64,000 nt of DNA from Porodaedalea pini (GCA_002794775.1 NBAY01000044.1:62001-126000); one strand, 5' to 3'; counted from the stretch's first letter, positions 34,753 to 46,024 are shown. The notes: generated by a model from the sequence alone, not told the origin. Program-made: numbers and translations.

Positions 34753-35816
34753 ACATCAAGGAGACTCATCACGTCGTGAAGGACAATCTGGTCAAGGCAG
34801 CGGAGGACATGAAGCACTACCATGACTGGACGGCAGGAACTTCAGTGGAGTACAAAGCTGGAGACAAGGTCTTCCTCGATGGACAAAACATCAGTATGGA
34901 TTCACCAACGAAGAAGCTAGCTGACAAGTGGTACAGCCCCTTTGACATCATTGACAAGGTAGGAGTGAGTGCATATAAGCTCAAGCTCCCAAAGCGATGG
35001 AAAAAGGTCCACCCTGTCTTCAACGAGACCTTGCTGAAACCCGCTGTCGAACCATCCTTTGAAAGTCAGAAACAGCCACCACCACCACCACCTGACATTG
35101 TCGATAACAAGGAAGAATACGAGGTTGAGGAGATTCTGGACTCACATTTGCACTGAGGAAAGCTACAATACCTCATCAAATGGGTTGGATACAATGAACT
35201 GACCTGGCAGCCCGAAACGGACTTCGGCGAGAATGCAAAGGAGGCGATTGCTGAATTCTATCGAAGACACCCTGGAGCTCCTCGAAAACTCAACATTCCT
35301 CGCCAACGACTCTGTCCACTCTTCATCGACACCAAGCCAGATGACTGCAATCTTGGTTGGTCAGGACGCCCAACCTTGAGGGGGGAGGTAATGTCAGGAC
35401 TCAAACTTTTCCTTTCTTTTATTTTCCTTTTATCATTTCTTTTCTTTTAAATCACACCCTTTCATTATATCTAACCTTCTTTCCCAATCATTTCCCACAC
35501 TCCCTTTACATGACCTTCATTCATTCCATTCTGTTTACTTATGTAATGTTAGGTAATACAGTCTCATAGTCATCACTATATAAGGTCTCAGGAATCGCAT
35601 GAACTCCTTGTTCTGCTTTTCCTCTCACCTCTGTGATGACCTAGGTGAGACTCATCCCCCCTGTATTAGTTTAGACTTGTATTAATCCTCTCACCTCTGC
35701 AATGACCTAGCCTGAGTATAGCGTGTCCTGAGTCCCCACTTGAGTATAGCACATCCAAGACAACAGTCAGCCGAGGCCTGCCCAGTCTGAGTCATCTCCT
35801 GGACTCCCGCCTAACA
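34753..35816 (+). mobile_element. Truncated, inverted second chromovirus (3' end plus LTR)
   Basis: Starts abruptly inside the integrase C-terminal region and reads on the plus strand: KDNLVKAAEDMKHYHDW, GDKVFLDGQNIS, YKLKLPKRWKKVHPVFNE, then a chromodomain (EEYEVEEILDS, KLQYLIKWVGYNELTWQPE) to about 35,370. An LTR of the same family follows in reverse orientation, from TGTCAGGACTC near 35,395 to the final CCTAACA at 35,816. It keeps CGA (Arg) in LPKRWKKV where the full-length element has TGA. One TGA remains at 35,154, at the same place as in the full element. The 5' four fifths of the element are absent. Confidence 0.9.
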
Positions 35817-37000
35817 AATAGGTGTGCAGTGCTGTGGCACATTGCACACGTTCGGGGTCCTGTATTCCTTACCTGCATACTTCTGACTGGAGGTGGGCCT
35901 CTTGGTGGTGCCCTGTATTCTTCGTGTGGTTGAAAGTCAACCAACTGAAGCTGTTGTTCGAGGTGCTGATTGGTGAGCCGGTTTAGACCTTCTCGATAGA
36001 ACTGCTTTTGATCTAGATCCAAAATGACTCCTTCTTGAACCAGATATGATGTAATATGTGTAAAGCTTCGATAGTATTCTCCCAGGGCAGCTGTGCTCAT
36101 CAAAACCTTGTTAGAATTCTCAGCAACGAAATTGATTAGGTCTCCATAAGTGTATCTTATTGTTGCCGCTGGATAGAAGCCCAGGGTGGCTGTTTTGAAT
36201 GATGTGAAATCGTTTTGTCATGCCTGTGGGAGAGTCAACCATAGTAATTCCTCACATACCAGTGCATAGTAATGTGCCCAATTGATTTTCTGTAGATCGG
36301 TGATTCCTGCATTTGATCCTAAGATGTTAACCTCTTCGAAGAATCATGGGATCCCTTCTGGTTCTACATTGGCGTTCATTGCTGGTGCTCGTTTGTCATG
36401 TTGGTTTAGCATTGTCGCTCCTGGAACTGGAGGATTTGGTCTGGTGATTGGGAGATTTCTGGACTCGGCAAGGTCTGGAAGAGGATTGGCTATGTTGGGT
36501 ATGGGTTGTGTTGGTGGTGCTGTTGGTGGGGCTTGTGAAGGTCCTTGGCTCAATCCTTGTGTGGTAGAATTAACCATGACTGCTCTGACTATTGGTGGCG
36601 CCACGATATGGAGAGTCAGCAGAGCCAGTGTGGGTATGCGTGAGGGTGGAGTTGATGTCCTTCTCAGCTGTTCTGGAGTTGAAGGGCAGGTTTCCAGGTA
36701 TGGGTCCACGATCCTTGATATCGCAACAGGTATTGATCCTTCTGGAGTTGGTGGCGGTGGCAGCGGGACTAGTTCTTCCTCTGATGTCTCAGACCGATTC
36801 TGTGGTGATTCCAGGGTTGATTGTTCTTCTTGGTCAGAGGTAGGACTCTCAGGTTCAGAATTTCATTCTGTTGGTACTTCTATTGGTTCTCCTGTTTGAA
36901 TCAGAGGTTCGTTGATCCGTCTTCTGATGGCTTGTCTGCCCCAATTAAGTGGCAACCCTGGTCTTGTGGGTGACAATGATCCAAGTGACTGGTTTCAATA
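35817..37000 (-). pseudogene. Gag-like ORF of the outer element, cut inside its zinc knuckle
   Basis: Read on the minus strand. A Pro/Ser/Glu-rich N terminus (EELVPLPPPTPEGSIP, PYLETCPSTPEQLRR) leads to a helical capsid-like core: FFEEVNILGSNAGITDLQKI, YPAATIRYTYGDL, EYYRSFTHITSYLVQEG, QKQFYREGLNRL. Stops interrupt at three places; two are TGA where the reading suggests Arg (before FFEEV and before QNDFTSF). The ORF ends at CAMCHSTAHLF, the first three ligands of a CCHC zinc knuckle, because the truncated chromovirus LTR lies immediately beyond. The last cysteine is missing here. The capsid pattern resembles Gag proteins of Agaricomycete Ty3-type elements. Confidence 0.65.
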
Positions 37001-37604
37001 TGGTGTTGCCGATTCTCGTGGTCCTGGTGATACTAGTCTCCTGACCACTTCTTCGGATCTGGAGTGACTTCGTTCCTTTGTTGGACTCCTGTATCCTTCA
37101 AGGCCTGGGTTCCTTTCCTTGCTTTTGGGTGTTCCCCTGGGTCTTTGAATCTGCCGACTGAGTGGTGTACTGGTGATGCTGAAATGCGACCTGTTGCTAG
37201 TTACGAAGCTTCCTGGGATACAAAGTGATATCGGTGTTTCGATGAGATCAGGTAGGATCCTTCTAGGTTCGACTGGTCGTCCTCATTCTTGTGTGAGTTC
37301 GGGTTCGGTTACTAAGGGTGGCTATTGTTGCTCAGTGTCCTGAAGTGTGTTTTCTGGGTTGGTGGTTCCAGATTGGTGAAAAGGTGACAAGGATGCTTCC
37401 CTGGGAGCGTGTAGGATCTGAGGGGTGGCTGTGGTTGGTGGACGTCCTCTTGGTCTTCCTCAGCCTCATCGTCTGGGTAGTGGTGGTGGGTTGCTTGGTT
37501 CTTCCTGAACCTTTGCTTGTATGCACGTAGAGCGCCAAGGAGCTTCAGATGTCGACCTGATACTTAGGCAAGGCACCTTGTCCCCCTCGCGGTGGGCTCC
37601 AATA
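37001..37604 (-). other. Outer-element 5' leader with primer-binding site
   Basis: On the minus strand, TGGAGCCCACCGCGAGGG begins at 37,601, three bases from the LTR end. It is complementary to a tRNA 3' end finishing GGGCTCCA, the form expected of a primer-binding site. The rest is a leader with only short frames. Confidence 0.65.
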
Positions 37605-38427
37605 TGTAGGGGTGCAGACTCTTCTAATCCAAAGGGCAATTCAGGCTATGGCTCATGATCGACCCAAGAGGGACTGTGGTGACTCGGTATACCAAGAGGG
37701 ACAACCTAAGTAGAGCAGGGTTTGAGATATGAAGACTCGGTGATATAGATATGTGTGGGATTCTAGTTAGACCAAGACTCGGGTGGGTGGAATCGGCACT
37801 TATGACAGTAGCCGAGGGCGTTTGGTGATTGGGTGATGGAGTTCTGAGAGTCAGTGACAGAGTCGGTGTATACTGTTTTCAGAGTGAGAGTCGGGCAAGT
37901 AGTGCGTAGTAATGCATGTAGTAGATTGTGGTCTAGAGGTGGAGAGGGGACTGTCTGTACTTGTCTCGTATCTCTTCTGTCTCTCTGTGTACAAACTACT
38001 GCGAATTTATACTAAACTGAAGCAGAGAAAGCGGTGCAAGACTCAGCCAAGTCTGTGTGAATGGATGTGAAGGTGAGTCGGCGATCGGCCTGCGCACATC
38101 ACACAGCTGATTGTTGTGGAGTGATGTTATAGTGCCCAACCTGCTCTCTCGTCTCTCACCACTACACTACTATATCCCATGTCCTTGTCTGACTTGCCTA
38201 AATCCTTCCACCTGTGCCCACGAGAGTCAGTTGTCCATGTGCTGAATGAGTTCGTACAACGTCTGTCCATCCGATCATGTCCATACCAAGGACTATAATA
38301 AAGGGTCAGCTGCCGATTGTGAATGTATTGATAGTAATGTTCAGCGGCCGGTAAAGGGAGTCAAAGGAGTAGTGTAAGTGAGGGGGGAAAGACTCAGCTG
38401 GCACGTAGGTGATGGTTAATCACTACA
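37605..38427 (-). repeat. Outer element LTR, right copy (5' LTR)
   Basis: Same ends and internal order as the left copy, about 823 bases. Differences from it are mainly transitions plus small indels. Confidence 0.88.
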
Positions 38428-38429
38428 TA

Positions 38430-38926
38430 GGGAGCAATAAATTGACTGTGTAGGCAGGTGGATATCAAACAAGTGCAGCTGGTCTGTTCTCTCACCCATT
38501 TCCACTGAGATTCAAAAATTATGGCTCCCCTACATCTACCTATAAAATTCTTTCCTGTGTCTGTAAATTAAGTATATGACTATACCAACATCTCCTGCAA
38601 GTTTGAAGCCAATCTGTTCAGTATTCATGGTGCATCAGCAAGATTTGTGTTCTACTCTGCAAGACCTGTTGTGAGAAAAGGAGGGTGTAAAGAGCTTGAA
38701 GTGGAACACAAATCTTGCTGCTGCACCATGAATACTGAATGGATTGGCTTCAAACTTTCAGGAGATGTTGGTATAGTTATATACTTAATTTACAGACACA
38801 GGAAAGAATTTTATAGGTAGATGTAGGGGAGCCATAATTTTTGAATCTCAGTGGAAATGGGTGAGAGAACAGACCAGCTGCACTTGTTTGATCTCCACCC
38901 GCCTACACAGTCAATTTATTGCTCCC
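38430..38926. mobile_element. 497-bp near-perfect palindromic MITE with TA flanks
   Basis: Arms of about 230 bases start GGGAGCAATAAATTGACTG and end with its reverse complement. The left-arm run from ATTTCCACTGAGATTC through CAAATCTTGCTG-type sequence recurs inverted in the right arm with very few mismatches. The unpaired loop is about 40 bases (near 38,660-38,700). TA flanks both ends (38428-38429 and 38927-38928), as for Tc1/mariner-type target duplication. It sits directly against the outer LTR end. No coding capacity; it would need a transposase elsewhere. Confidence 0.85.
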
Positions 38927-39760
38927 TATTTTACATATTTCTGCTCCTGAGAACAGTGCCTTTTTTTTGAGTACTTAATGAGCAGGTACTGTGCAGAATT
39001 CACAGAGAAAATAGGCATTCATTCTAATTTTTCGACACTTTGGCTCTGACGCGGCTCATTTCACGTGACATGCACGTGTCGCAGGACTTATGAAAAAGGC
39101 TGTAAATGGATTCTCCCTATAACAAAACAATCAAATGATTGAGACACGTTTCGGGTAAGCGACACAAAGACGACTCAACTGAGTCAGGTTCACGCGATTA
39201 TCATGCCATGCACCGCATCCGCAGTCTGCGGCTTCTTGCACAGGAAGTCGGATCTTTGGCGAAAGTTCTTCGTCAACTTGAAAGAGCGGATATTTTGTCG
39301 TGCAAAGGTGAGAGAAATGGTCGAGTCGGTCCGGACCAATAGGAAGATGCGAACAGGAGAAGAAAGGCATCGCCTGGCATGCCCATAGACCGTAATTTGA
39401 TGGCTGTGTGCAAGTACGTCGACAAAGGGACTGCCGATGAGGTTTTAGTTCTTATGAAAATTGATGCCTGAAAAGATTATGAACCAAGGGAATTTTTTGG
39501 CATAGGATGGACAACTAAAAGATTCAAGCTCGGTCTCGAGACAAAGAACATTGACGCGTAGGGCAACATGCAAAAGTCCTTTGTACAGTGTCCGGGACGA
39601 GGACCGCGTCTTCCACAAAAGAACTTGCGAGCCTCGTGTTCTGAATTTGCCTTTTCTGGAACCGCTTCGCCTCTTTCGCGTCCCAAAACACTCTACAAAG
39701 GACGCGTTCGCATCCCACATGTCCCACTCTCCTCCTTCCCCACCGCTCTCCTTTTTGTGC

Positions 39761-39770
39761 GCATATAAAG
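39761..39770 (+). promoter_or_regulatory. TATA box of the Ser/Pro-rich gene, unit A
   Basis: GCATATAAAG about 105 bases before the ATG, followed by a pyrimidine-rich stretch and CTCACCTTTCTG. The same box is at 57,026-57,035 in unit C. Confidence 0.6.
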
Positions 39771-39873
39771 ATAAGGAAATGGCTGTGTCGTCATGCCCCC
39801 CCCCCCTTCACCTTTACCCGCTCGCGATTTCTCACCTGGCTAGCTCACCTTTCTGTAATCTGCCATCGCCGCC

Positions 39874-40655
39874 ATGCATTTTCCCAACTCCTCGTCTTCG
39901 CCTGACGTGTACGGCACATTCAGCTCCGCAGATCAGGCTGAGTACGACCTGATGCGCGATGCTCGGCTCGATATGGTCTTTGATCCCGTTGGCTCGCTCT
40001 CGGTGCCTTTGGCGTGCATCCGCCAATGAAGAAATTTGAGCTGGACGGTACGTTGGGATGCGGTGGACGAGAACAGCAGAATGATCAGTATGTCACCTTT
40101 AGAATTTATACCTTTCTTCGCCTTGTGTTCTGACTGTTCATATGGCCAGCCCCGTTCTTTGACTCACCATTCAGCGCGTCAAATCCGTCGTCGCTATCCT
40201 AGCTCCAAACTCCGACTACGGTCTCCTCGTGGGATATCCAGCTCAGCATTTCGGAGTCAGGTAATTAATCTCCCATGTCCTACCTCTCGCCGTTCTCCGC
40301 CTTTGACTTATCCTCTCCGTTTTCGTGCCCGAGCACACCCTCTCCAGTCACTCCTGACAAAAGCGAGGGCTCTCCCATCGACAGCGGTGGGAATACTCTT
40401 GGACTTTTCGGTAATCCGCATCCATTCGACGCCGCTGCGCAGTCTTCATCATTGTCTACCATGTTTTCTGACTTCTCGATGTCAGTCGGAGCTGAAGAAC
40501 AGTTCGCTCCTACCCCGTGTTTAACGCTCGATGAACACTAGTACTCCTCCCCGATCATCGACAGCACAGCGCAGCTCTCCCTCAGAACCGGCCTTCCGTC
40601 TCCCCTTGGGGACTACGTCGATCTCAACCAGACCAGCCTACCTACACTACCATAG
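39874..40655 (+). pseudogene. Ser/Pro-rich protein gene, unit A copy (broken)
   Basis: Paralogue of the unit C copy starting at 57,132, beginning MHFPNSSSSPDVYGTF. The frame is lost near 39,990, where GGCTCGCTCTCGGTGCC replaces the longer GGCTCGCTCGGGTTCGGTGG of unit C. An 8-base piece is absent after the intron. Later stops fall at TAG (~40,191), TAA (~40,265) and TAG (~40,540). Recognisable parts remain, such as MSYLSPFSAFD and SLSTMFSDFSMS. Function unknown: the protein is Ser/Pro/Phe-rich and acidic, like an activation domain, but I see no DNA-binding motif. Confidence 0.6.
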
Positions 40656-43600
40656 GAGTGCGCCGCTCGCTCTGAGCCAAACTGCTGAGCAGATGCTTCC
40701 ATCTACAGGTCCGTCTTCTCGCAAGCCAGAACGTTTGTACCCTTCCCCGTTACCGATGCCCGAGAGACCTATGGTGCTCCTCCCTTGTCACTCCACACGC
40801 AAATCCAAGGCTGGCCGAGGTTGCCCCGTGCGTGGCACGGCTGCACGGTGTATGGCATACCGCGAGTCTTCGGCGAACATGTCAGGTCCGAAAATGGGAA
40901 AGAAAACCAATGCTAAATTGATCTTGATGATTAGACGTGACTGGAAGTCCGTGGTGGCGTGTATTGTGTAGTGCATATACATATTTTGGAGTGTGCTTGA
41001 GATCTCTTCTGCCAGACTCAATTTTAACAAGTCACTTCCAGCCATGTCGCTCTGAGCTACCAGCGCCTTTTTCGTTGTGCTGCTGCAGTCCATAGGTGTA
41101 TCGTGGCTGATATATTGACACTTGCACAGAAGCATTAAAAATTTGTTCCATTTGTGTTGGTCCAGGTACAATTCTGATGAGTGGCGAGGAATTTTTACAG
41201 AAGATTTATCTCAGAAGCGACAGCAGTTGTGACGGAATTCGCTTGCAATAAACGCGCATCCAGAAATGAATGGATCGTAAGATGGACCGGAGGGCAGTCT
41301 AATTGACACGTAGCAATTTTGTGATAAAATGCAGCAGTGGTAGCATTGTACGAAAACAGACGAGCAAAGAAACTGAGCTTGTGGCTCAAGGCTGTCTCCA
41401 CAAGTTCCGTGAGGATTCCCTTCAGGCACACCGTGGATAGATAGTTGGCAGGAAAAACGATCGTTAAACTAAGCTGTGGGCGTTAAACTCGGCCGGAAGG
41501 CAATAGTACTTCTGGCGTATCTAGGCGAATAGATTTTGTCATTTGGTCTCTGCGGGGATACCAACGCTTCGACTTCCAATACGCTGCAGACTCGCCTCCG
41601 TCATCCTCGCGAAGTCGCATTAAAGTCGTATCTTGATTCAGGTTATAACGAGACTGGCCAAAAGCCCTGTAACGAAGTGTGCACTGGACCCAGAACAAAA
41701 AAAAACGAGTGTTCATCTATACCCTAATAGTCATGCATCCATAATCCATAAGATACAAGCCAAACCAGTCTGGTACCGCTTCGGCACATGACACCATCTG
41801 AGCAAATGATGAGAACCCTCAGTTTCATGACCCTGAGCGAAGTACCCAGGCAGTGAAAAGCGTGTGTGATCTGTCCGTGCGTGCAAGAAGAGAAGGGGAC
41901 AGCGCAGGTACATTTCGTACGACGAAGATACGACGGAAACTCAGAATATCGTCCAATACGCATGACTACTTTCGTCATCGCCTCGGTGGACAGATCATCT
42001 CCATCTTCAAATGCGTGCTTCGTGTCAGTGACTTTGTCCAGGTCCTGATCATCCCTTGCTAGTTAGACGAGGATACCTTTCAGCGACACGAGCGTTAGGT
42101 AAAGCGAAAGGAGGAAGAAACTGCGGCGCAACCCAGGCAGGAGATAAATTTGGTGAATCAGCCCTTCACATCGTCGTGCATAGGTCGAGAATTGCTTTGT
42201 AAGGATAATGATTTTAGTCCGATCACTCCCAGGGAACGATATGAGATGAACTAACAGCGTTACTGTACATACGGAAGCGCGAGCAGCAGTGTCGCATTGT
42301 CATATTCACTGATCAACTCATTTGAATCACGAAGCTATTTGTTGAACTCGTCGCAGTGGTACTTCACCATCGCTGCAAAAGCCAGACGAGTACGTTGAGG
42401 AACAAGATGTCCGCGACGTCGGTAATGACGCTTTTCGCGCGAGTCAGATGGTTTCTTTCAGGCTGATGAAGAGCAAAAGTCCGCTGAAAGCGCAATCCGT
42501 CAATGCACAAGCTCTCACATGGACAGACGCCGTACCAATCACAGTTGTCCCGACGGCTTACTGGTTGTCGACCACGTAGCAGAAAGACTCCTGTGAAGTT
42601 GGATGAGTCGAACATCAAGAACAAGACTCGAATGAAACGCACGAATGAACGAAACGCGCCCCGCCGACAGCCTGTTCCACCGCCGCCATGTTTTTCTGTA
42701 TCAAATCCAGGAGATTCCCCGCCATCCCACACTCTTCCGGCACGATTTCTTTGCTCGAGATCGACACAGCAGCCATTTGAGCGAAACGAAGCCCTGGTCA
42801 CGCGTCGACATGTACTGCCGCAAATAATGTTCAAGAGGCGGGCATGAAAGAGACGTGTACATTGTTGCGCCTGCGTAAATGCGATATTTCGATCTGAAAT
42901 CATCTACAGTCAGTAGCTGGTAAACAAAGAGTAAGATGCAGTGAGTGCACCTGGATCACGATAAACTCCCCCAACTCCGAGCTCGACGCGCTTGAAGCCG
43001 CTCAGCCCAGTACTACGTGGCAGGCCGTTCTCTTCACATCCACCGTCTCACACACAGCAAGGCCGACGACGAAGGCGCAGAGCGCGTTGATAAGGCGAGG
43101 CGGGAACGAAGCCACGTAAATCTGGAACGTTGAATCGACATTCATGGCATCCAGCATTCCTCCTTGGACGGGCGTGAAGAAAGATATTGGACGTAGTTGG
43201 TCAATGAGTGAAGCGCCTCGTTGAACCTGGAAAGTTGAAATCGGAATTTGCCGTGCTAGTTCACTCCTTGCCTCCTTCTCTCTAATGGTAACAAACATCT
43301 AAGCAGCCCGCACAGGCCTCTTCAATGTTTTTTTTCATCGATGAATATTGTAAACTAGCGTCGAAGATTTGCTCTTTGAAGATGCTACAAATGATTACTA
43401 TCATGAGTGCTTTGTGTCAAGTATATGCCATCTGGATATTTTATTTTCCTCCTGTACTGTACATCCTCGCGCATACTCGCCGCCTGCCTGTTCTTAAAAA
43501 CGCTGTTTCTTGTGTTTGAACCAAGAGCCTCCTTCGCAGATCGTCATTCTATAGTATCATTCTTCGTAATACACTGGTTTGCTTTGTATATCTCTCATCC

Positions 43601-43956
43601 TCGTTCGGCTTCCATGCGTACCATCTTGTAACCGACTAAAATATACTATTATGCTCCTTTGCTTGCACATCAAAGCCGAGTTTTCAACAAATAGTACTCT
43701 AATTACAATGCAGCAGCCGCAGCATATATGTAAGATTGGGAGTGGTCTAAAAAAGAGGAATCCAGAAAACAAGAACAAAACGAGTGAAAGAAACGAGACA
43801 GACAACTTTGCAAGTAAGTAAGGGCAAATGGCAAAAGTAGGCCACAATGTCCATCCCTTAATTGCCTTCGAGTCAAGTCGGCCTTCTGCGTATTAATATC
43901 AGATGTCTGGGTGGTAGGCGGATTGGATGAAACAGGACCTACAATATCTCTCAGAA
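40656..43956. other. Unit A interior with an eroded minus-strand gene
   Basis: No intact gene. The minus strand around 43,300-42,360 keeps one exon pair conserved in all three units: GGVYRD, a GT..TGTAG intron (donor near 42,958), then DDFRSKYRIYAG. A second conserved piece, RLAFAAMVKYH..ELISEYDNATLLLALPYVQ, lies near 42,400-42,270. Frame breaks separate these pieces, so I read it as a decayed gene of unknown family. The 3' flank of the Ser/Pro copy (40,656-41,000) also keeps a conserved LMIRRDWKSVVACIV frame. Confidence 0.4.
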
Positions 43957-45550
43957 CTAAACGAACTCCATCTCGCTCACCGACCTCATCCTGTAACTCG
44001 TCCCTTCATTGAGTCCTTGTTCCCCTGCCTGCTTCAAGTTTACCAGCATCCTGCTGCCTAGGACACAGAGAAAAGATGGGCTCCCTAAACATATTGGGAC
44101 GTTTGCCAGAAAGATATTCGATACTGCTAATTTGATCTGCAATACATTGAATACATAGCAGGCAACAGCACTGAATAAAGTTGTTAGCTGGTTGCTACGA
44201 AAGAAACACACAGACTCACAGAATGAAATAAATCAATTGATCTTCGATAAGAACTTTGACAAGTTTGAATCCCTTGAAGCCAGCCGACATTCTCCAGAAC
44301 TCGGCTGCCTTGTACAGGGCTAAAGTCATGAGTATGAGTCCGTACACCATCGGAATAATCCTATTTTTAATTCAGCAATGATGCGGTTCATACAACCTTG
44401 GATCACTCACCAGTCCATGAGTCCCCATCGCCACGGGACAAGGTTGTTTGTACTGCAAATTGGGACACCTTTGGCAAGGCCTCCGACGGCAACTAAATGT
44501 GAACTTAGTTTCTGCACCACCGGCCGAACACAAGACTTACCGCCTCGAGCTAAATTGATATAAATCAAGATTCCCAACCCGAAAGCTGCTCCAAATCCAA
44601 GCAGTGCTTTGAGACATATTGATAGCATTTTGTCTGCAAAGCAATGAGTCGCAGCTTTGTTAAGTTCTGCTATACTCGCCTCGGGAATAAAGTGCGAGGA
44701 CACGAATCATAAGGATATCTGTATCGATTATAAGTCAATTGACAAATCATTCAATTTCATCACTTACAGTCAATCAAGATGACAGTAGTCCAGTCTAAAT
44801 TTTCTGTCAAAAGAGCACCTTGCACGACCGAGTATGAGTGACTCACTGGCAATATCCCGAGTCCATTGAGAAAAGTTACCTGAGAGATGTCAATGATTTC
44901 CACTCAGCCTCGAGACTTAGCAACTCACACCTATAAATGCTGTCAATATTTGTTTTTCGGGAATGAAACTGCGAAACCTACAATGGAAGATCTGCTCTGT
45001 ACGAGTCCCCTTCGACGGTGGTTAATAAAGGATGTTTCGAAGAGATGATAACATGGTGAGATATTGCTCACAAAAGATAACAGAGACCGCGCCCAGGAGT
45101 CCGATATATCGAATCTGATGACGTCTCAGCTATTCAGTGAACGAGTGACTAGCCGTTATGTTACGCACCGCAAAGTAAACAATATTCACAGTTTTTCGTG
45201 GGGGTTTCTTCATTGTATCTTGACATCAGCACCGCAGCTTAATAACTGAAGGCAGCCTGACGCCAATGCATACCCAGAAATATTTGACCTAGAAGACCAA
45301 ATACGTCATTGTTTTGCACAGTGAATGAAGGGGGAAAGCGGTTATACCTCTTTATCCATTGTAGTCACTTCGATAACCGTGAGCTTTGTTCAAGTAGTCT
45401 TGAGCATGATGCATTGTACATACTGATATCATAGACCAAGATCGTGACAGTTGCCACTTGAAAATACTGAGCGATGGTCGTTTCTGCAGCAAAGAACAGC
45501 ACCTTGCTAGGATCGATAGGCTCGACGTTGGATCGAAGAGAGAGTGCCAT
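43957..45550 (-). CDS. DUF6533 seven-helix membrane protein, unit A copy (probably damaged)
   Basis: Basidiomycete receptor-like membrane protein family, function unknown. From the ATG at 45,550: MALSLRSNVEPIDPSKV, then the DUF6533 core ITIAQYFQVATVTILVYD in exon 1. Short exons code MTTMDKE and VKYFW, then RYIGLLGAV. Later helices include ILMIRVLALYS, LSICLKALLGFG, IIPMVYGLILMALALYKAAEFW and VLGSRMLVNLKQAGEQG, ending SEMEFV. The splice donor after LALYS reads GCGAGT here (44,678-44,673) where units B and C have GTGAGT. It could be a tolerated GC donor or a splicing lesion. Unit A also has one extra base near 45,020 relative to B and C. Both changes suggest this copy may not be functional. Confidence 0.7.
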
Positions 45551-45633
45551 TACGGTAAGCAAGGCTGGTTCAATTCGCGATGACTAGAGGGAGGCGTGGC
45601 GAGGCTTGCCTCTACGAAGCCTTCAGGAATGCG

Positions 45634-45646
45634 TCTTTATATGCAA
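45634..45646 (-). promoter_or_regulatory. TATA box of the unit A DUF6533 gene
   Basis: On the minus strand GCATATAAAGAC lies about 90 bases before the ATG. The equivalent is conserved in unit C (about 62,895-62,906). Confidence 0.55.
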
Positions 45647-45980
45647 TGTCTGGTTTGTCACACATCGAACAGACAGGAGCCAGATGTATTGCTCAGTGAC
45701 ACGATTGAAAAGGATCATCAGACTGAGAAATCGACAATAACAATTACGACGAAAGAAAGTAGTGCTCTGACCGTTTACAATCTGAAGTCGACGTGTCCAC
45801 ATGCTTCACCATCGTCCTAGATGGATCTGAAAATGGCTTCTTGTCTCCGAGAATGACGGTATTCTGTTCGTGATGGAACTGAACTTTGTTTGAGTTACAG
45901 CCTGGAATCCTTGAAATCGCTTCAACGACTGCCTTTAGCGGAAAGATTTCCAGGCGACTCAGATGGATGATGTCTTTTCT

Positions 45981-46024
45981 TTTGAACAGTCTCTCGAGAG
46001 GTCGCATCCAAAAAGTGAAGAGGA
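45981..46024. other. Junction between units A and B
   Basis: Here the promoter-side flank of unit A meets the 3' end of the lost Ser/Pro gene of unit B. The GAAGTGATCCTCATGATC..AGACGTGATTGAAAG sequence that follows matches 58,180-58,215 in unit C. Confidence 0.5.

Larger units (their letters stand above)
22016..38427 (-). mobile_element. 16.4-kb LTR-bounded composite retroelement with nested insertions
   Basis: Two direct LTRs of about 0.83 kb (22016-22845 and 37605-38427) bound the region. Each begins TGTAGGGGTGCAGACTCTTC and ends CTACA. Just inside the right LTR, on the minus strand, TGGAGCCCACCGCG makes a good tRNA primer-binding site, so the right LTR is the 5' LTR and the element is read on the minus strand. 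A Gag-like ORF follows in that orientation. No reverse transcriptase of its own is visible. The interior holds a full chromovirus, part of a second one, and ORFs in both orientations. The flanking five bases do not match (GGTGG left; TA plus the neighbouring palindrome right), so either the ends recombined or the duplication was lost. Confidence 0.8.
39107..45980. repeat. Tandem unit A (Ser/Pro gene, eroded segment, DUF6533 gene)
   Basis: Begins at ATTCTCCCT..CAAAACAATCAAATGATT and ends upstream of the DUF6533 gene near GATGATGTCTT. The order of parts matches unit C (51,732-63,255) throughout, and unit B (46,025-50,200) in its right two thirds. Direct orientation. Similarity is high but clearly diverged, with many substitutions and small indels visible by eye. 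Confidence 0.82.

Noticed and set aside
39781..39830. Regular repeats suggesting a CRISPR array
   Set aside because: Only homopolymer and short tandem runs are present; there are no spaced direct repeats, and the organism is eukaryotic.
42364..42903. 180-codon minus-strand ORF in unit A
   Set aside because: Not conserved as an open frame in units B and C. The conserved pieces lie in other frames, so this one is accidental.
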